Made by a program: the position numbers and the translations under genes. This document shows positions 62,693-64,000 of a DNA stretch of 64,000 bases, piece by piece. The stretch's first letter is position 1. Each line of letters starts with the position of its first letter. Source of the stretch: UBA12170 sp964293475. Its GTDB lineage: Bacteria > Bacteroidota > Bacteroidia > Bacteroidales > UBA12170. The DNA lies in assembly GCA_964293475.1 (NCBI GenBank), contig CAXYYJ010000021.1, forward strand, positions 1 through 64,000. The letters are read 5' to 3'. Under the pieces are notes generated by a model. The model did no database searches and was not told the DNA's origin. It was given only the letters and a program-made list of their open reading frames with translations.

Positions 62693-63826
62693 ATGAAAAA
62701 ACTTTGGCGTATTCTGCTCACCATTATTATTGTTTTGGTCGTTGGCTATTTTTTCCTCCCCGCTTATGTTCAACAGGCATTAATCCATCAGACTCCTGAT
62801 ATTGATGATTATAAAATATTTCACAACCGAACCATCGAAGCCGGAACCCCAAAACCCTGGGCTCTTGATGAACAATACAACTCCTTTACAATTTCTGCCG
62901 AAGACCGTGCTAAAATTGAGTCTTTTAATACAGTGGCTTATTTGGTTATTCAGGATCAGAAAATTGTTTATGAAGAGTATTGGGACGGCTATAGCAAAGA
63001 AAGCTTGTCTAATTCGTTCAGTGCAGGTAAATCTGTGGTTTCTTTACTCATCGGCATCGCTTTAGACGAAGGATATATTAAAAGCCTAGACCAAAAAGTA
63101 ATGGAATTTATTCCAGAATATAATACCGCTGAAAACAAGGATTTAACAATAAAGGATGTGCTTACCATGAGCTCTGGCCTAAACTGGGATGAGTCGTACA
63201 GCAGTCCATTCAGCCTGACCACTGAAGCATATTATGGAACCGATTTACCAGCCATTATTAAGAGGTTAAAAGTTGTTGAACAACCCGGAAAGGTTTTTAA
63301 ATATTTAAGCGGCAACACCGAACTCCTGGCCATGATAGTGCAATCGGCTACCGGTAAAAATATAAGCGAATACGCCTCGGAGAAAATATGGAAAAAAATT
63401 GGCGCTGAACATGATGCGCTTTGGAATCTCGACAGCGAAAATGGCACCGAAAAAGCCTATTGTTGCTTTAATACCAACGTTAGAGATTTTGCCCGCTTTG
63501 GCCAATTGATACTCAATAATGGCACCTGGGACAGCACTCAAATAGTCTCATCAACCTACCTGACCGAGGCCACTTCATCTGCCAGTTGGCTTATTGATGA
63601 AGATGGAAATACCGTCGATTATTATGGTTATCAATACTGGATTTTGCACCATCAGAACTTAACAATTCCCTATATGCGCGGAATTTTAGGGCAATATATT
63701 ATGGCCATAAAAGACAAAAACGCAATTGTTGTCAGATTAGGCCACGATCGTAGCGATGAAAAAATCAATCACCACCCAGCCGATGTCTATCAATATCTGG
63801 ATGTGGCTCTTAAAATATTGAAATAG
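62693..63826 (+). CDS. Serine hydrolase, class C beta-lactamase / penicillin-binding-protein-like
   Basis: 377 aa from ATG 62693 (MKKLWRILLTIIIVLVVGYFF signal or anchor); the GTG at 62666 is unlikely. SxxK motif in NSFSAGKSVVSLLIG, then DVLTMSSGLNWDE, YLSGNTELLAMI at the YxN position, and GHDRSDEK at the third-motif position near the C-terminus. Such enzymes include esterases, D-aminopeptidases and peptide hydrolases; a true beta-lactamase is not implied. It resembles 6-aminohexanoate-dimer hydrolase-like members. Located outside the inner membrane. Confidence 0.85.
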   Translation: MKKLWRILLTIIIVLVVGYFFLPAYVQQALIHQTPDIDDYKIFHNRTIEAGTPKPWALDEQYNSFTISAEDRAKIESFNTVAYLVIQDQKIVYEEYWDGYSKESLSNSFSAGKSVVSLLIGIALDEGYIKSLDQKVMEFIPEYNTAENKDLTIKDVLTMSSGLNWDESYSSPFSLTTEAYYGTDLPAIIKRLKVVEQPGKVFKYLSGNTELLAMIVQSATGKNISEYASEKIWKKIGAEHDALWNLDSENGTEKAYCCFNTNVRDFARFGQLILNNGTWDSTQIVSSTYLTEATSSASWLIDEDGNTVDYYGYQYWILHHQNLTIPYMRGILGQYIMAIKDKNAIVVRLGHDRSDEKINHHPADVYQYLDVALKILK

Positions 63827-63892
63827 GTTATTTATCATCATTTCATGTTCTGCAAATATGCAGACACCTATGGGTTTTTGATGGTTTTTTCC

Positions 63893-63900
63893 TATGTTTG
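63893..63900 (+). promoter_or_regulatory. -7 promoter box before the last gene
   Basis: TATGTTTG (TAnnTTTG), 41 nt before ATG 63942. A TCTGCA-AATA-TGCAGA inverted repeat at 63849-63864 lies upstream and may be an operator or the end of the preceding transcript. Confidence 0.4.
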
Positions 63901-63941
63901 CATAGTAATTTTTCTACTCAAATCAAATCCAAAACATTATT

Positions 63942-64000
63942 ATGAAAAGCAATATTTCTGTTTATAAACCAAATAATCACATCCGTATTATTACCGCCGC
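63942..64000 (+). CDS. Start of a probable cobalamin-dependent acyl-CoA mutase (partial at window edge)
   Basis: Only 19 codons are visible, ending in HIRIITAA. This resembles the opening of the B12-binding domain of IcmF/methylmalonyl-CoA mutase-type proteins, in which a phrase like VTAASLFDGHDA follows. With so little sequence the assignment is an inference; it could be another protein starting with a Rossmann-like strand. Confidence 0.4.
   Translation, partial: MKSNISVYKPNNHIRIITA

Overview
The window looks like a chromosomal segment from a member of the Bacteroidota. Four things point there: many genes are preceded by the Bacteroidetes -7 promoter box TAnnTTTG rather than a Shine-Dalgarno tract; there is a protein with a C-terminal type IX secretion (T9SS) sorting domain; MurF and alanine racemase are fused; and there are many exported lipoproteins and glycoside hydrolases. 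Codon use is AT-leaning. No rRNA, tRNA, CRISPR array or complete insertion sequence was recognised.

Layout. 1-1811: the 3' end of a type IIG (Eco57I-like) restriction-modification gene, open at the window edge, followed by a small protein that may have a uracil-DNA-glycosylase-like fold; this AT-rich stretch looks like the edge of a defence island. 1812-2072 holds no gene. 2073-12101: a four-gene same-strand carbohydrate cluster with exported products: GH127 beta-L-arabinofuranosidase, aldose 1-epimerase, an unusual TIM-barrel/FGE-sulfatase-domain fusion, and an (alpha/alpha)6 glycogen-debranching-like hydrolase. No SusC/SusD pair is visible. 12126-23852: mixed housekeeping and surface genes (ABC-F ATPase, T9SS cargo with Asp-boxes, beta-propeller lipoprotein, PAF-acetylhydrolase-like esterase with a metallophosphatase, CE4 deacetylase, Ig-like lipoprotein, ArsR regulator, adenine deaminase). 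24047-35900: core metabolism and cell envelope (pdxA then the murF-alr fusion, argS, MscS channel, radical SAM protein coupled to a HhH/Fe-S protein, BASS transporter, PlsC-like acyltransferase, RNase Z). 35916-44621: a membrane protein, an orphan IS1595-type zinc-ribbon protein, two tandem thioredoxins, a WbqC-like protein, a beta-helix lipoprotein, DUF554, and a tRNA-maturation operon (cca, miaA, Dabb protein). 44673-52924: tamB divergent from tsaD and a low-molecular-weight tyrosine phosphatase, a 764-bp gene-free region, then glmM. 53031-64000: TPR protein, outer-membrane-type protein, a second glycan-degradation group (GH97, membrane protein, GH2 beta-mannosidase), purE, a serine hydrolase, and the first codons of a probable cobalamin-dependent acyl-CoA mutase.

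The most interesting non-coding signal is a set of short promoter-terminator units on the minus strand that contain no gene. Two (near 50.8 kb and 51.2 kb) share a conserved ~34-nt block upstream of different terminator hairpins. A third (27.7 kb) has the best promoter and the same architecture. They look like small RNAs of about 60-75 nt. Other points worth a look are the fused hydrolase, the UDG-like partner of the restriction enzyme, the radical SAM/HhH pair, the orphan zinc-ribbon protein and an apparent stop-codon loss after a T9SS sorting domain.
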